The notes beneath the pieces are model-generated. The model was not told the origin of the DNA. It saw only the letters and a list, made by a program, of their open reading frames with translations, and did no database searches. Position numbers and translations under genes: made by a program. Positions 7,670-16,417 of a stretch of 27,970 bases of DNA are shown here, one piece after another. The first letter of the stretch is position 1. Each line of letters begins with the position of its first letter. The stretch comes from CAYRWR01 sp964537555 (GTDB lineage Bacteria; Spirochaetota; Brevinematia; Brevinematales; CAYRWR01): NCBI GenBank assembly GCA_964537555.1, contig CAZIAD010000041.1:1-27970 (forward strand), written 5' to 3'.

Positions 7670-8416
7670 ATGAAAAGTATTATCTACACTTTTGGAGATT
7701 CATTCACTTCTCAATTAGCAATAGATCTCATTCCCAAGGGATTAGAGACTATAGAACTGCATTCAGAAAAAGAAGTCCTTTCTTACATTGAAAAAGTAGA
7801 AGACATTAAGCTTGTCATCACCGAGATCATTAATGAACCCTTTTTGCAGAGCATTCGGGCTTTAAATACTAACCTAAAACTATTTCTTTTGTTTCATTCC
7901 GGCCTTAAACCAGCGGATATAATGAAACTATCCAAACTGGGAGTACATGCATTAATACCCTATAAAGAAAATGCCAATGCCATTGCTGAAGACATTATCG
8001 AAAATATAATAAAAAACCATATTGAATCCCATGAAAGAAGAGCGCATGTTCGAATTCAGCCTAAAGAGTATGAAAACATCGAGGCTTCGATTTTTATAAA
8101 AGGCATCAATCGATTTGTACATGGGAAGCTGATTGATATTTCAGCGGGTGGGGTAGCTATACGCCTCAATGACTCCATCGAGGCCAGTATTCTGGATATG
8201 GAGAAGCTTTACAATCCGGTGGTACTGCATATACGAGGCATGGAGGTCAAGACCTTATCCCGTCTCAAGGGGAAGCGGGCAGATATGGCAGGTTTTAAAT
8301 TTGAAAATATAGAAAAGAGTGATATGCACCATATAGCCACTTACATCCACATGCGTTTGCAGGACAGTTCAGCTAAAGTCCTGGGCGAGCTCATGAAAAA
8401 AGGCTTACCGGGATAG
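7670..8416 (+). CDS. Degenerate receiver domain plus PilZ domain protein (c-di-GMP binding)
   Basis: The C-terminal half (residues 122-235) is a PilZ domain with both c-di-GMP contacts: the RxxxR arm in RRAHVR (123-128) and the D-x-S-x-x-G turn in DISAGG (156-161). It should bind cyclic di-GMP and pass the signal to a partner, often one involved in motility or the envelope. Residues 1-115 look like a receiver (CheY-like) fold, but the phosphoacceptor position reads VITEIINEP with no suitable aspartate, so phosphorylation is unlikely. There is no signal peptide or membrane segment. The start has a CAGGA site eight bases upstream. The stop lies six bases from the convergent ribBA stop. No diguanylate cyclase or phosphodiesterase gene is nearby. 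Confidence 0.8.
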   Translation: MKSIIYTFGDSFTSQLAIDLIPKGLETIELHSEKEVLSYIEKVEDIKLVITEIINEPFLQSIRALNTNLKLFLLFHSGLKPADIMKLSKLGVHALIPYKENANAIAEDIIENIIKNHIESHERRAHVRIQPKEYENIEASIFIKGINRFVHGKLIDISAGGVAIRLNDSIEASILDMEKLYNPVVLHIRGMEVKTLSRLKGKRADMAGFKFENIEKSDMHHIATYIHMRLQDSSAKVLGELMKKGLPG

Positions 8417-8422
8417 CGGATA

Positions 8423-9685
8423 TCATTCCTGGTGATCAGTAATATCGCTGTAGTCTCCTTCTTTAGAAACAGTATCTGATTTTTGAGTATAAATGTGGCC
8501 CATTTTTGTCTCTTTGGTCTTCAGGTAATTCTGATTATGGGGATTAGGGGGGATGATTATCGGCAGGCGCTGTGTGACCTGTAATCCGTAGCCTTGCAGT
8601 CCCACCAGCTTCTTCGGATTATTGGTCATGAGTTGTATTTTATGCACTCCCAGTTCTTTTAGAATCTGGGCGCCGATACCGTAATCGCGCAGATCCGGCG
8701 CAAATCCCAGTTTTACATTGGCTTCGACTGTATCCAGTCCCTGATCCTGCAATGCATAGGCCCGAATCTTATTGACCAGTCCTATGCCTCTTCCTTCCTG
8801 GCGCATGTAGAGTACCACACCCAGCCCGTTTTTATCGATGAACTCCAGGGCCTGGTGTAACTGATCCCCGCAGTCACAGCGATACGAACCCAGTATATCA
8901 CCAGTCAGGCATTCGGAGTGTACCCTGATGGGTACTTCTTCTGCTTTGCTGATGTCACCCTTTACGATAGCCACATGATCTTTGTGGTCTATATCATTTC
9001 CATAAACTATAATCTGGAAGGTACCATATTTTGAGGGCAGGGTAGCCTCCGCCTCTCTCCACACATGTATCTCTTCTTTTGCGCGGTGCTGTATTAATTG
9101 TGCCACAGATATAATCTTGAGATTGTGTTTTTTGGCAAATTTGATAAGTTGAGGCAGGCGGGCCATAGTACCGTCATCATTGAGGATCTCACAGATGACC
9201 CCTACCGGCTCCAGTTCAGCCATGTTCATGAGGTCTACTGCAGCTTCCGTATGGCCGGCTCTTTTCAGGACTCCTCCGGGTTGAGCCACCAGAGGAAATA
9301 CATGCCCCGGTTTTTCAAAATCATGTATTTTGGACTGAGGGTCTGCCAATAGCCGCACTGTTTCACATCTTTCATGGGCAGAGATCCCGGTAGTAGCCTT
9401 TACTGAGTCTACAGATATAGTAAATGCAGTCCCCCATTTTTCACTGGAGTTTTGCACCATGATATCCAGGCCCAGATTTTTAGCACGGTTTTCCGGCATG
9501 GGGGTACAGAGCAAGCCCCGGGCTTCTTTGATGATGAAATTGATCTTTTCAGGGGTGGCAAGCTGGGCGGAGAGGATGATATCACCCTCATTTTCTCTGT
9601 CTTCATCATCTACCACGATGATCATTTCACCGTCTTTTATGGCCTGTACTGCTTCATCTATACTGTTTAATGCGGAATGTGACAT
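8423..9685 (-). CDS. ribBA: Bifunctional 3,4-dihydroxy-2-butanone-4-phosphate synthase / GTP cyclohydrolase II
   Basis: The 420-residue enzyme supplies both starting compounds of riboflavin synthesis. The RibB half (1-200) shows DDEDRENEGD (26-35) and HVFPLVAQPGGVLKRAGHTEA (split around 128-148). The RibA half has the zinc cysteines C259, C270 and C272 in HSECLTGDILGSYRCDCGD, the RQEGRGIGL catalytic loop (295-303) and TNNPKK. Both active sites look intact. About 25 extra charged residues follow the RibA core at the C-terminus. The start at 9685 has an AGAGGT site. I see no FMN riboswitch in the short leader; control may instead act at an inverted repeat inside the promoter. No other riboflavin gene is in the window. 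Confidence 0.95.
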   Translation of the reverse strand: MSHSALNSIDEAVQAIKDGEMIIVVDDEDRENEGDIILSAQLATPEKINFIIKEARGLLCTPMPENRAKNLGLDIMVQNSSEKWGTAFTISVDSVKATTGISAHERCETVRLLADPQSKIHDFEKPGHVFPLVAQPGGVLKRAGHTEAAVDLMNMAELEPVGVICEILNDDGTMARLPQLIKFAKKHNLKIISVAQLIQHRAKEEIHVWREAEATLPSKYGTFQIIVYGNDIDHKDHVAIVKGDISKAEEVPIRVHSECLTGDILGSYRCDCGDQLHQALEFIDKNGLGVVLYMRQEGRGIGLVNKIRAYALQDQGLDTVEANVKLGFAPDLRDYGIGAQILKELGVHKIQLMTNNPKKLVGLQGYGLQVTQRLPIIIPPNPHNQNYLKTKETKMGHIYTQKSDTVSKEGDYSDITDHQE

Positions 9686-9710
9686 GCTTACCTCTTTAGA
9701 ATTATGCTAT

Positions 9711-9739
9711 ATTTTAGCTTATATGATGCTAAAATACAA
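9711..9739 (-). promoter_or_regulatory. ribBA promoter with internal inverted repeat
   Basis: On the minus strand, TTGTAT (9734-9739) and TAAAAT (9711-9716) are 17 bases apart. A perfect 8-bp inverted repeat, ATTTTAGC (9711-9718) and GCTAAAAT (9728-9735), fills the space between the two boxes, an ideal place for a repressor to bind. Confidence 0.5.
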
Positions 9740-9757
9740 AAAAACACTTCTGCAATT

Positions 9758-9786
9758 TTGACAAGCTACTCTAGGAAAGTTAGAAT
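9758..9786 (+). promoter_or_regulatory. Promoter of the M18 aminopeptidase gene
   Basis: A consensus -35 TTGACA (9758-9763), 17-base spacer and TAGAAT (9781-9786) sit 26 bases upstream of the start at 9812. It supports the later of the possible starts, because an earlier start at 9704 would lie upstream of this promoter. Confidence 0.7.
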
Positions 9787-9811
9787 ATACTCACTTTTCA
9801 GGAGTATGACA

Positions 9812-11218
9812 ATGGCAAAAGAAAAAAAGAACAATCTGGTATATGAAAGAAGAAATATCTGGGAACACAGCAACAAAAGTTTTGCCAACCGGATCCATGA
9901 ATTTACCGAAGATTATAAAGAGTTTATAAATACGGCCAAGACTGAGAGGGAAAGTGTAGAATATGTAGAGGCCCGTATTAAGAAAATGGGTTTTAAATCA
10001 ATCAACAAGGCATCTTATAAACCTGGTGAAAGATTCTACATCAAAAATGAAGAAAAAAACATCATACTGGTCATTTTAGGTAAAGAGGGCATCGATCAGG
10101 GGTTTAACCTGGTAGCGTCACATATAGATTGTCCCCGTCTGGACCTTAAGCCTATGCCTCTTTATGAGGAACACGATATTGCTCTCTTAAAGACACATTA
10201 TTACGGAGGCATTAAGAAATATCAGTGGCTCAACATCCCTCTGGCCCTGCACGGCACAGTAGTACTGGGAAATGGTGAAAAGATCACAGTCACTATCGGT
10301 GAAGATGAAAAAGACCCCTTATTCGTCATACCGGATCTTTTACCACACCTGGCCCGTAAGGTCCAGGGTGAAAAAAACCTGTTTGAAGCCATAGAGGGGG
10401 AGTCTCTCAACCTGCTGGTGGGCACTATTCCGGTAAAAGACAAAGAAATCAAAAACCGGGTCAAACAGATGGCCCTGGAAAAACTAAATGAAAGTTATGG
10501 CATCACGGAAGAAGACTTTATTTCTGCTGAATTCGAAGTAGTGCCCGCCATGCCTGCCCGCGATGTGGGGCTGGACCGTTCCATGCTGGCTGCCTATGGC
10601 CATGATGACCGCTCCTGTTCCTACGCCGCCTATCGTTCTATCATCGACCTGGAAGAGACTCCCCGTAAGACAGCACTCATCTACCTGGTGGACAAGGAAG
10701 AGATAGGATCAGTGGGCACCAGCTCTATGAAGAGTTCGTTTTTCAAAGACACCCTGGCAGCCATATTCGAGATGGAAAACAAAGACTTCCGTGAGTCCAG
10801 TCTCCGGCGCTGTATCAACCGCTCACTCTGTATTTCCGGGGATGTAGGCAGCCCTGTCAACCCCATGTACCCCGGAGTCCATGATCTCTATAATGCAGCA
10901 AAAATGTCTTATGGGGTGATCCTGGAAAAGTATACCGGCTCTGGGGGTAAATACCATGCCAGTGATGCTTCTGCTGAGTTAATGGGAAAGATCAGAAAGA
11001 TATTCAACGATAACAAGATCTTCTGGCAGCCCGGATCCCTGGGTAAGATCGACCAGGGGGGAGGTGGTACGGTGGCCATGGATATTGCGGAAATGGGTAT
11101 ACCCGTTGTAGACTGCGGCCCCGGTGTCATGGGTATGCACTCTCCCTATGAGATCATTTCAAAAGCAGACCTATACGAGACTTACCGGGCCTACAATGCC
11201 TTTTTAAAAGACGCATAA
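9812..11218 (+). CDS. M18-family aspartyl/leucyl aminopeptidase (zinc)
   Basis: The 468-residue cytoplasmic peptidase removes N-terminal residues from peptides using two zinc ions. The expected ligands and catalytic residues are visible: H104 and D106 in ASHIDCPRLDLKP, the bridging aspartate in YGHDDRS (263-268), the general base and ligand pair in DKEEIGS (294-300), the DVGSPVNP segment (344-351) and the final histidine in GMHSPYE (441-447). Length matches bacterial aminopeptidase 1. The frame is open back to 9704, but the ATG at 9812 has AGGAG seven bases upstream, while the ATG at 9806 is too close to that site. The gene has its own strong promoter and is divergent from ribBA. Confidence 0.92.
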   Translation: MAKEKKNNLVYERRNIWEHSNKSFANRIHEFTEDYKEFINTAKTERESVEYVEARIKKMGFKSINKASYKPGERFYIKNEEKNIILVILGKEGIDQGFNLVASHIDCPRLDLKPMPLYEEHDIALLKTHYYGGIKKYQWLNIPLALHGTVVLGNGEKITVTIGEDEKDPLFVIPDLLPHLARKVQGEKNLFEAIEGESLNLLVGTIPVKDKEIKNRVKQMALEKLNESYGITEEDFISAEFEVVPAMPARDVGLDRSMLAAYGHDDRSCSYAAYRSIIDLEETPRKTALIYLVDKEEIGSVGTSSMKSSFFKDTLAAIFEMENKDFRESSLRRCINRSLCISGDVGSPVNPMYPGVHDLYNAAKMSYGVILEKYTGSGGKYHASDASAELMGKIRKIFNDNKIFWQPGSLGKIDQGGGGTVAMDIAEMGIPVVDCGPGVMGMHSPYEIISKADLYETYRAYNAFLKDA

Positions 11219-11232
11219 ATCTTACGGCAGAT

Positions 11233-11261
11233 TTGACAATACCATGATTCACCTTTAGAAT
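11233..11261 (+). promoter_or_regulatory. Strong promoter of the lipoprotein-pcrA-flippase run
   Basis: TTGACA (11233-11238), a 17-base spacer and TAGAAT (11256-11261) lie just upstream of the gene at 11288. The same box pair and spacing occurs in front of the aminopeptidase gene. Confidence 0.7.
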
Positions 11262-11287
11262 ATATCACAGTCTGGGGGAATTAAAAA

Positions 11288-12337
11288 TTGAATCAAATCA
11301 CTAGAGTTATTATTCTGTCATTCATGCTTCTATCATCGTGCAGCAGCAGTTATGAAATGCTTAAAAACGGAAACCAGACTATACAGATCAGTTACTGGCA
11401 TAATGGAAAGATTAAGACTATGTACCCTATGGTAGATGGTGTGAGACATGGATTGTCCCAGTCCTATTATGAAAATGGTAATATACTTTCCATAGTCCCT
11501 TACTATATGGGTATTCCCAATGGCACTGTGAAAATCTATAATCCCCAGGGCATCCTGGAATCAGAGATATCCTATATAGCCGGTAAAGTCGACGGGCCTG
11601 TACTGAGCTATTATAAAGACGGCACCCCTAAAGAATCCCTGCCTTATTATAAAGACCAGTTATACGGTGAAGGCTACAAGTACTATGAATCGGGTATGGT
11701 CAGTGTCTCCACTTTATATTCCAACTGGACCAAGCATGGAGAAGAGATAGTCTATAACCAGGAAGGCTGGCCCATTTTTGAGACACCTTATCAATATGGT
11801 GTAGATGTAGGATATTCCAATATCATCAATTATAAGCACAAACGGATGTCACCTCTGTATTCTCAACAGGAGCAGATCAGCCTGGACGAAATACTGGGTT
11901 ATAAAAATATACACAATCTCATCTGGCCTGTAATGGGTGGGGGCATGATCACCTACAATTTTGGAATGAGAGTACATCCTGTTACCGGGGTATATCAATT
12001 ACATTCAGGCCTGGATATAGCTTATGCCGGAAATCAGCCTATTCTGGCGGCTGAAGATGGCCTGGTCATCCATGCCGGATGGTATGGCGGCTACGGAAAA
12101 GCCATCAGGATATCTCATGATCCCAGCAGTAATTTCCAGACTCTTTATGGCCACCTGAATGAGACTCTGGTTGAAGCAGGCACAAAAGTAAAAAAAGGGC
12201 AGATTATCGGCTATATGGGAAGAACGGGAAAAGTTACCGGGATTCATCTACACTTTGAGGTAAGGATATCTAATGTAACTGTTGATCCCATGTTGTATTT
12301 CCGTCAGACTGAGCATATCCTGGTCAAGAATAATTAG
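11288..12337 (+). CDS. Lipoprotein with MORN-like repeats and an M23 (LytM) peptidase domain
   Basis: The 349-residue product has a lipoprotein signal with cleavage before C18 (LLSSC), so it should be anchored in the envelope. Residues 35-180 hold about six repeats of the form Y-x-N/D-G-x(6)-Y-x(3)-G-x(3)-G, the antitoxin-like or variant MORN repeat. Residues 210-335 form an M23 peptidase that cuts peptidoglycan cross-links: ligands H239 and D243 in HSGLDIA, the LYGHL strand, and HLHFEV with H320 and H322. All zinc ligands are present, so the enzyme is probably active. The start is TTG at 11288, eight bases after GGGGGA; no better in-frame ATG keeps the signal peptide. It leads a run with pcrA and a flippase. 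Confidence 0.82.
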   Translation: MNQITRVIILSFMLLSSCSSSYEMLKNGNQTIQISYWHNGKIKTMYPMVDGVRHGLSQSYYENGNILSIVPYYMGIPNGTVKIYNPQGILESEISYIAGKVDGPVLSYYKDGTPKESLPYYKDQLYGEGYKYYESGMVSVSTLYSNWTKHGEEIVYNQEGWPIFETPYQYGVDVGYSNIINYKHKRMSPLYSQQEQISLDEILGYKNIHNLIWPVMGGGMITYNFGMRVHPVTGVYQLHSGLDIAYAGNQPILAAEDGLVIHAGWYGGYGKAIRISHDPSSNFQTLYGHLNETLVEAGTKVKKGQIIGYMGRTGKVTGIHLHFEVRISNVTVDPMLYFRQTEHILVKNN

Positions 12338-12363
12338 TACTTCAGGTATCAAGGAACACTTTC

Positions 12364-14610
12364 ATGGATAGCATACTCCAATCTTTAAATGAGCCTCAAA
12401 GACTGGCTGTAGAGCATATGGATGGCCCATTGCTGGTACTGGCTGGGGCCGGATCGGGAAAGACCAGAGTCATTACACACAGATATGCCTATCTTCTTCA
12501 TCAAAAAAGACTCAATCTGCAAAATATTCTGGCAGTCACCTTTACCAATAAAGCCGCTGGTGAGATGAAGGAACGTATTCAGGCCTTAACCGGAATGGAT
12601 ACCCGCTTCGCCTGGATCAGGACCTTTCATTCTACCGGGATGCAGCTCTTAAGAAATCACAGTGAATTATTGGGATATCCCCGCCAGTTTGGTATTTATG
12701 ATGATACCGACTCCAAGGGCCTTGTAAAGACTATCATGAAAGATATGAATATTTCAACAGAAAGATTTAACCCCCAGAGCATTTATCACAGCATTTCCAA
12801 ATCAAAGGATAATATGATTGACTCTGAGACATTCAAAGAAGAGGCTGATTCTGAATTCAGTGAGACTGCCGCCAAAGTATATGCAGAATATCAGCAAAGG
12901 CTCAGGAAAAATAAAGCAGTAGATTTTTCAGATCTCATATCTTTACCCATCAAAATCTTCAAAGAAAATGATAGTATCAGGGCAAAATATCATGATATGT
13001 GGAAATTTATCATGGTGGATGAGTTCCAAGATACCAATACCGCTCAGTATGAGTTCCTGAAACTGATCACTAACAAAGAAAAAAATATTTGTGTAGTAGG
13101 GGATGATGACCAGTCGATTTATGGCTGGCGTGGTGCGAGAATAGATAACATCTATGATTTCAAAGACAGTTTTCATGCCACCACTATTGCCCTGGAGCAA
13201 AATTACCGTTCTACCAAAGTCATTCTGGAAGCGGCAAACCAGGTAGTGCGGCATATTCCCGACCGTATGCAGAAAGAATTATGGACGGAACGGGAAAGCA
13301 GCGAAAAGATCAGGCTACTGGAAGCGGGCCGGGACCGGGAAGAGGCCGCCTATATTGCGGCGAATATCAAAGATCAATTAAACACTTATACTTATAAGGA
13401 TATTGCCGTATTTTACCGTACCAATGCCCAATCACGTCTCCTGGAAGAAGCTCTGCTTCAGAAAAATATTCCCTATAAGATCTTCGGAGGACAGAAGTTC
13501 TACGAGAGAAAGGAGATAAAAGATATTTTAGCTTACATAAATATCACTCTGAACCCTCATGACCAGGTAGCCTTTGAAAGGATAATCAACGTACCTAAAA
13601 GAAAGATCGGCCCTGCTACAGCGTTAAAGATCATTCAGTATGCAGACCTGCATGGTGTAGATTTTATTTTTACCCTGCAGCAGGTAGAACAGATGTCTGG
13701 TATGGGCGGTGCTGTCACTGCTAAGATCCAGGACCTGGGCCAGATACTGCAGGAATTGCACCATAGTTTTGATAAGATGAGCCCCATGAATTTCGTTAAA
13801 GTATTGATCGACGCTATTGGCTATAAAGACTATATCACTGCTTTTGATGAAGATGGATTGGACCGCTGGTCCAACGTAGAGGAATTGATAAACTCCATCC
13901 GGCAGTTTGAAGAAAATTTCCCGGATGCAACTATCTCAGACTTTCTCTCGGAAGTCTCATTACAGGCTACGACAGATGATCTGGCAGATGATAGCTCCAG
14001 AAATTACGTCTCCCTTATGACCATACATAATGCCAAGGGGCTGGAGTATAATGTGGTATTTTTAAGTGGGGTATCTGACGGACTCATACCGCATTCTATC
14101 AGTACCAATTCGCCCCGTGAGAAGGAAGAAGAAAGACGTTTGTTTTATGTGGCCATTACCCGGGCAAAAGACCTGCTGTTTATGAGCTTCCCCCGAAGCA
14201 GGATGAAGTACGGAGATATTATTTCCTCACAGCCCTCTCCCTTTTTACAGGATATCCCTGAAGAACTCCTGGATCGGGAAGTAATCGACGCTCCAGTAGT
14301 AACTACAGCTCCTACTACAAAGGGATATGGCAGGACTACCCAGACCAATAAGATGAAAAGCAAAAGCTATGAAAAACCCTGGAAAGAAAGCGATTTTAAT
14401 AAAGAGATTAAAAAAGAGATTAAGACCCGTGAAATAGAATCACTGGAATCACTATCCATCGGTGATCCGGTATATCATCATTCATTTGGAGTAGGTAAGA
14501 TCAGTTTCTTATCCCCTCGTATGATCAAGGTGGAATTTGACGACTATGGCATTAAAGTCCTGGGGGGGAATATGACCCAATCTCTGGAAAAGGTAGTGGA
14601 AAATGAATGA
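12364..14610 (+). CDS. pcrA: ATP-dependent 3'-5' DNA helicase, UvrD/PcrA type
   Basis: The 748-residue superfamily 1A helicase unwinds DNA in repair and in clearing replication blocks. Its motifs run in order: Q motif LNEPQRLAV (8-16), motif I AGAGSGKTR (27-35), motif II DEFQDTN (219-225), motif III GDDDQSIYGWRGA, motif IV QNYRS, motif V TIHNAKGLEY and motif VI VAITRAK. After a lysine-rich linker near 660-690, the C-terminus holds a compact beta domain (SIGDPVYHHSFGVGKI) typical of PcrA/UvrD, which contacts RNA polymerase in the known cases. The start has AAGGA eight bases upstream and follows the lipoprotein gene by 26 bases. Confidence 0.95.
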   Translation: MDSILQSLNEPQRLAVEHMDGPLLVLAGAGSGKTRVITHRYAYLLHQKRLNLQNILAVTFTNKAAGEMKERIQALTGMDTRFAWIRTFHSTGMQLLRNHSELLGYPRQFGIYDDTDSKGLVKTIMKDMNISTERFNPQSIYHSISKSKDNMIDSETFKEEADSEFSETAAKVYAEYQQRLRKNKAVDFSDLISLPIKIFKENDSIRAKYHDMWKFIMVDEFQDTNTAQYEFLKLITNKEKNICVVGDDDQSIYGWRGARIDNIYDFKDSFHATTIALEQNYRSTKVILEAANQVVRHIPDRMQKELWTERESSEKIRLLEAGRDREEAAYIAANIKDQLNTYTYKDIAVFYRTNAQSRLLEEALLQKNIPYKIFGGQKFYERKEIKDILAYINITLNPHDQVAFERIINVPKRKIGPATALKIIQYADLHGVDFIFTLQQVEQMSGMGGAVTAKIQDLGQILQELHHSFDKMSPMNFVKVLIDAIGYKDYITAFDEDGLDRWSNVEELINSIRQFEENFPDATISDFLSEVSLQATTDDLADDSSRNYVSLMTIHNAKGLEYNVVFLSGVSDGLIPHSISTNSPREKEEERRLFYVAITRAKDLLFMSFPRSRMKYGDIISSQPSPFLQDIPEELLDREVIDAPVVTTAPTTKGYGRTTQTNKMKSKSYEKPWKESDFNKEIKKEIKTREIESLESLSIGDPVYHHSFGVGKISFLSPRMIKVEFDDYGIKVLGGNMTQSLEKVVENE

Positions 14611-15925
14611 AAACATAAGTCAATCCCAAAACTGGTTTAAAAAAATAATCTCCAATAAGATGTTTATGAGTTCTACATTCATAATGGCTGTTTCTTTTCT
14701 GGGGGGAATCCTCAATTTTGTATTTAATATTCTCATGGCGCGTATATTGGGACAGGACAAATATGGTATTGTGTATCCATTGATATCCCTGTCAATGATC
14801 ATCGGTCTACCCAGTAAAGCTTTGTTATATGTCATGACTAAAGATTTCTCAGAATTGATTCATCAGGACCAAAAAGCCGTTTTAATAAAATATATGAGAT
14901 CCCTCGTAAAATGGATACTGATATTTAACCTATTGTTAATCGGGTCTTTATATTTATTGCTTCCCTTCCTGAAGTCATACCTACACGTTACTGATAATCT
15001 CGGCTTTTTACTGGTTTTTGCCTATCTCTTTATGGCAACACTTAGTGCCCCCTATAACAGTCTTATCCAGTCCCGGGAACGTTTCTTCTGGGCAGGAATA
15101 GGGCAGCTTTTGAATGTAGCTGTCAAATTTCTCATTGGTTACGTGCTGGTTAAAAGTACAGTAGAATATTTTGGCGTATTATGGGGCATTCTGGCAGGGT
15201 CGACTTCAGTCCTTGTGATCTTTGGCCTGGATGCATTAAGCTTAATACGGCAGTCCAAAGATCTTCCCTTAGCACAGGATAAGTGGACGGAGACGTCAGA
15301 CCTAAAGAGAATCCTTAAGAGCTTTTTATTCGCCCTTATATCCATTGGTTTCTTTCAACTGATCACCTATATTGATTCATTACTGGTGAGGCATCTTTTA
15401 CCTGATCAATCAGGTATTTACGCAGTAGTGAATCAGCTCGGTAAGGCTTCCTTTTTCATAGCGACCGGGGTCTCATTTGTACTGCTTCCCATGATGTCCA
15501 AAGAGAAAGGGGATCGCAGAAAAAGCAACCTGCGGGGCCTCTTATTCCTGATTGTATTTCTGTTTGCCTATGTGGCGGCTATCACCGTATTTAAAGATTT
15601 TATTTCCAATGTGCTGTTTCAGGGTAAATATGCCGGTATGGAGAAAATACTGCCCTTATATACCCTGATGTTTATCCCCTATGCCGCTATTAGTTACTTA
15701 GTGAACTACTATTTCCTTTCCCAGAAATTGTTTTATTCATTTACCATCCTCATCGGGGCTATACTGCAGGTGGCGGGTATATATCTGTTCCACCAGGATC
15801 TGGTGCAGGTGAGCATTGTAGTAGGGGCTACCGGCTATCTGGTGTTTATAGCCTTACTCATTGATTCCTTTATCCTGGGAAAAAGAAAAGACCCTGCTGA
15901 TCAGAGGCTCGAGACTATCGACTAA
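14603..15925 (+). CDS. Polysaccharide flippase-like membrane protein (MOP superfamily)
   Basis: The 440-residue integral membrane protein has about twelve to fourteen hydrophobic helices, beginning near residue 18 (FMSSTFIMAVSFLGGILNFV) with the motif ARILGQDKYGIVYPL that is typical of Wzx/MurJ-like transporters in the polysaccharide biosynthesis family. It probably flips a lipid-linked sugar across the inner membrane. It overlaps the pcrA end by eight bases, so translation is coupled. No glycosyltransferase gene lies nearby, so the substrate cannot be inferred. Its 3' end overlaps the convergent gene at 15915 by 11 bases. A spore-type or multidrug transporter of the same superfamily is possible. 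Confidence 0.78.
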   Translation: MNENISQSQNWFKKIISNKMFMSSTFIMAVSFLGGILNFVFNILMARILGQDKYGIVYPLISLSMIIGLPSKALLYVMTKDFSELIHQDQKAVLIKYMRSLVKWILIFNLLLIGSLYLLLPFLKSYLHVTDNLGFLLVFAYLFMATLSAPYNSLIQSRERFFWAGIGQLLNVAVKFLIGYVLVKSTVEYFGVLWGILAGSTSVLVIFGLDALSLIRQSKDLPLAQDKWTETSDLKRILKSFLFALISIGFFQLITYIDSLLVRHLLPDQSGIYAVVNQLGKASFFIATGVSFVLLPMMSKEKGDRRKSNLRGLLFLIVFLFAYVAAITVFKDFISNVLFQGKYAGMEKILPLYTLMFIPYAAISYLVNYYFLSQKLFYSFTILIGAILQVAGIYLFHQDLVQVSIVVGATGYLVFIALLIDSFILGKRKDPADQRLETID

Positions 15926-16253
15926 GTGTCATTTTCCTGAAGGATTTCGATACCAGGGCTTTCCACTCATCGCCCTGTAGCTGACCTATATAATCGACCG
16001 GCCAGGCAGGGGTCTGACCATAAAACAGACAGAGATAGGGGCCCTGCTCACTGTAGGCCAGGCCACCCGGGGGTATTGTGGGCTGGGGCTTTACACTTTT
16101 ATGGCGGAGTGCTATATCACCATAGGCTTCATTGCCCCAGCAGGTGAGGTCGATGCTCAGGGGTAAAAGATTGAGCAGTTCCCGGGCGATGGGATGATCA
16201 AATAATTCCACAGTAAAAGCCTGGTTGTCAATCTTTAAATCGATATTCATCAT
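15915..16253 (-). CDS. Small cyclophilin-like fold protein
   Basis: The 112-residue soluble protein matches the layout of the small cyclophilin-like domain family (often annotated as DUF or cyclophil_like): an initial strand pair, FDHPIARELLNLLPLSIDL, a central YGDIA segment, GGLAYSEQGPYLCLFYGQTP, and a closing VDYIGQL strand. These proteins share the barrel of peptidyl-prolyl isomerases, but their activity is largely unproven, so I assign none. The start at 16253 has GGAG six bases upstream; a second ATG follows directly. The minus-strand promoter box TAGAAT lies at 16273-16278. The gene end overlaps the flippase end by 11 bases on the opposite strand. Confidence 0.65.
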   Translation of the reverse strand: MMNIDLKIDNQAFTVELFDHPIARELLNLLPLSIDLTCWGNEAYGDIALRHKSVKPQPTIPPGGLAYSEQGPYLCLFYGQTPAWPVDYIGQLQGDEWKALVSKSFRKMTLSR

Positions 16254-16332
16254 GATAAACTCCTTTATTAATATTCTAACTGAAAATCCGAAAATATGAC
16301 AGAGTTATTTTTGGAATATCTAAAAATTTGGG

Positions 16333-16375
16333 TTGACAAAGAAAAAATACCATCTATAATTTATCAGATTATAGA
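16333..16375 (+). promoter_or_regulatory. Promoter and candidate operator of the four-cysteine protein
   Basis: TTGACA (16333-16338) and TATAAT (16355-16360), 16 bases apart, form a near-consensus promoter. A perfect 8-bp inverted repeat, TCTATAAT (16353-16360) and ATTATAGA (16368-16375), covers the -10 and the start of transcription, suggesting repression by a dimeric regulator. Confidence 0.65.
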
Positions 16376-16417
16376 CAGATAATAATCAATGTTTTTACAT
16401 TCACAAAGGAGTATTGT

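Noticed and set aside
9704..9811. Extended start of the aminopeptidase
   Set aside because: It begins upstream of a consensus promoter (9758-9786) and encodes a part unrelated to the family; the ATG at 9812 is correctly spaced.
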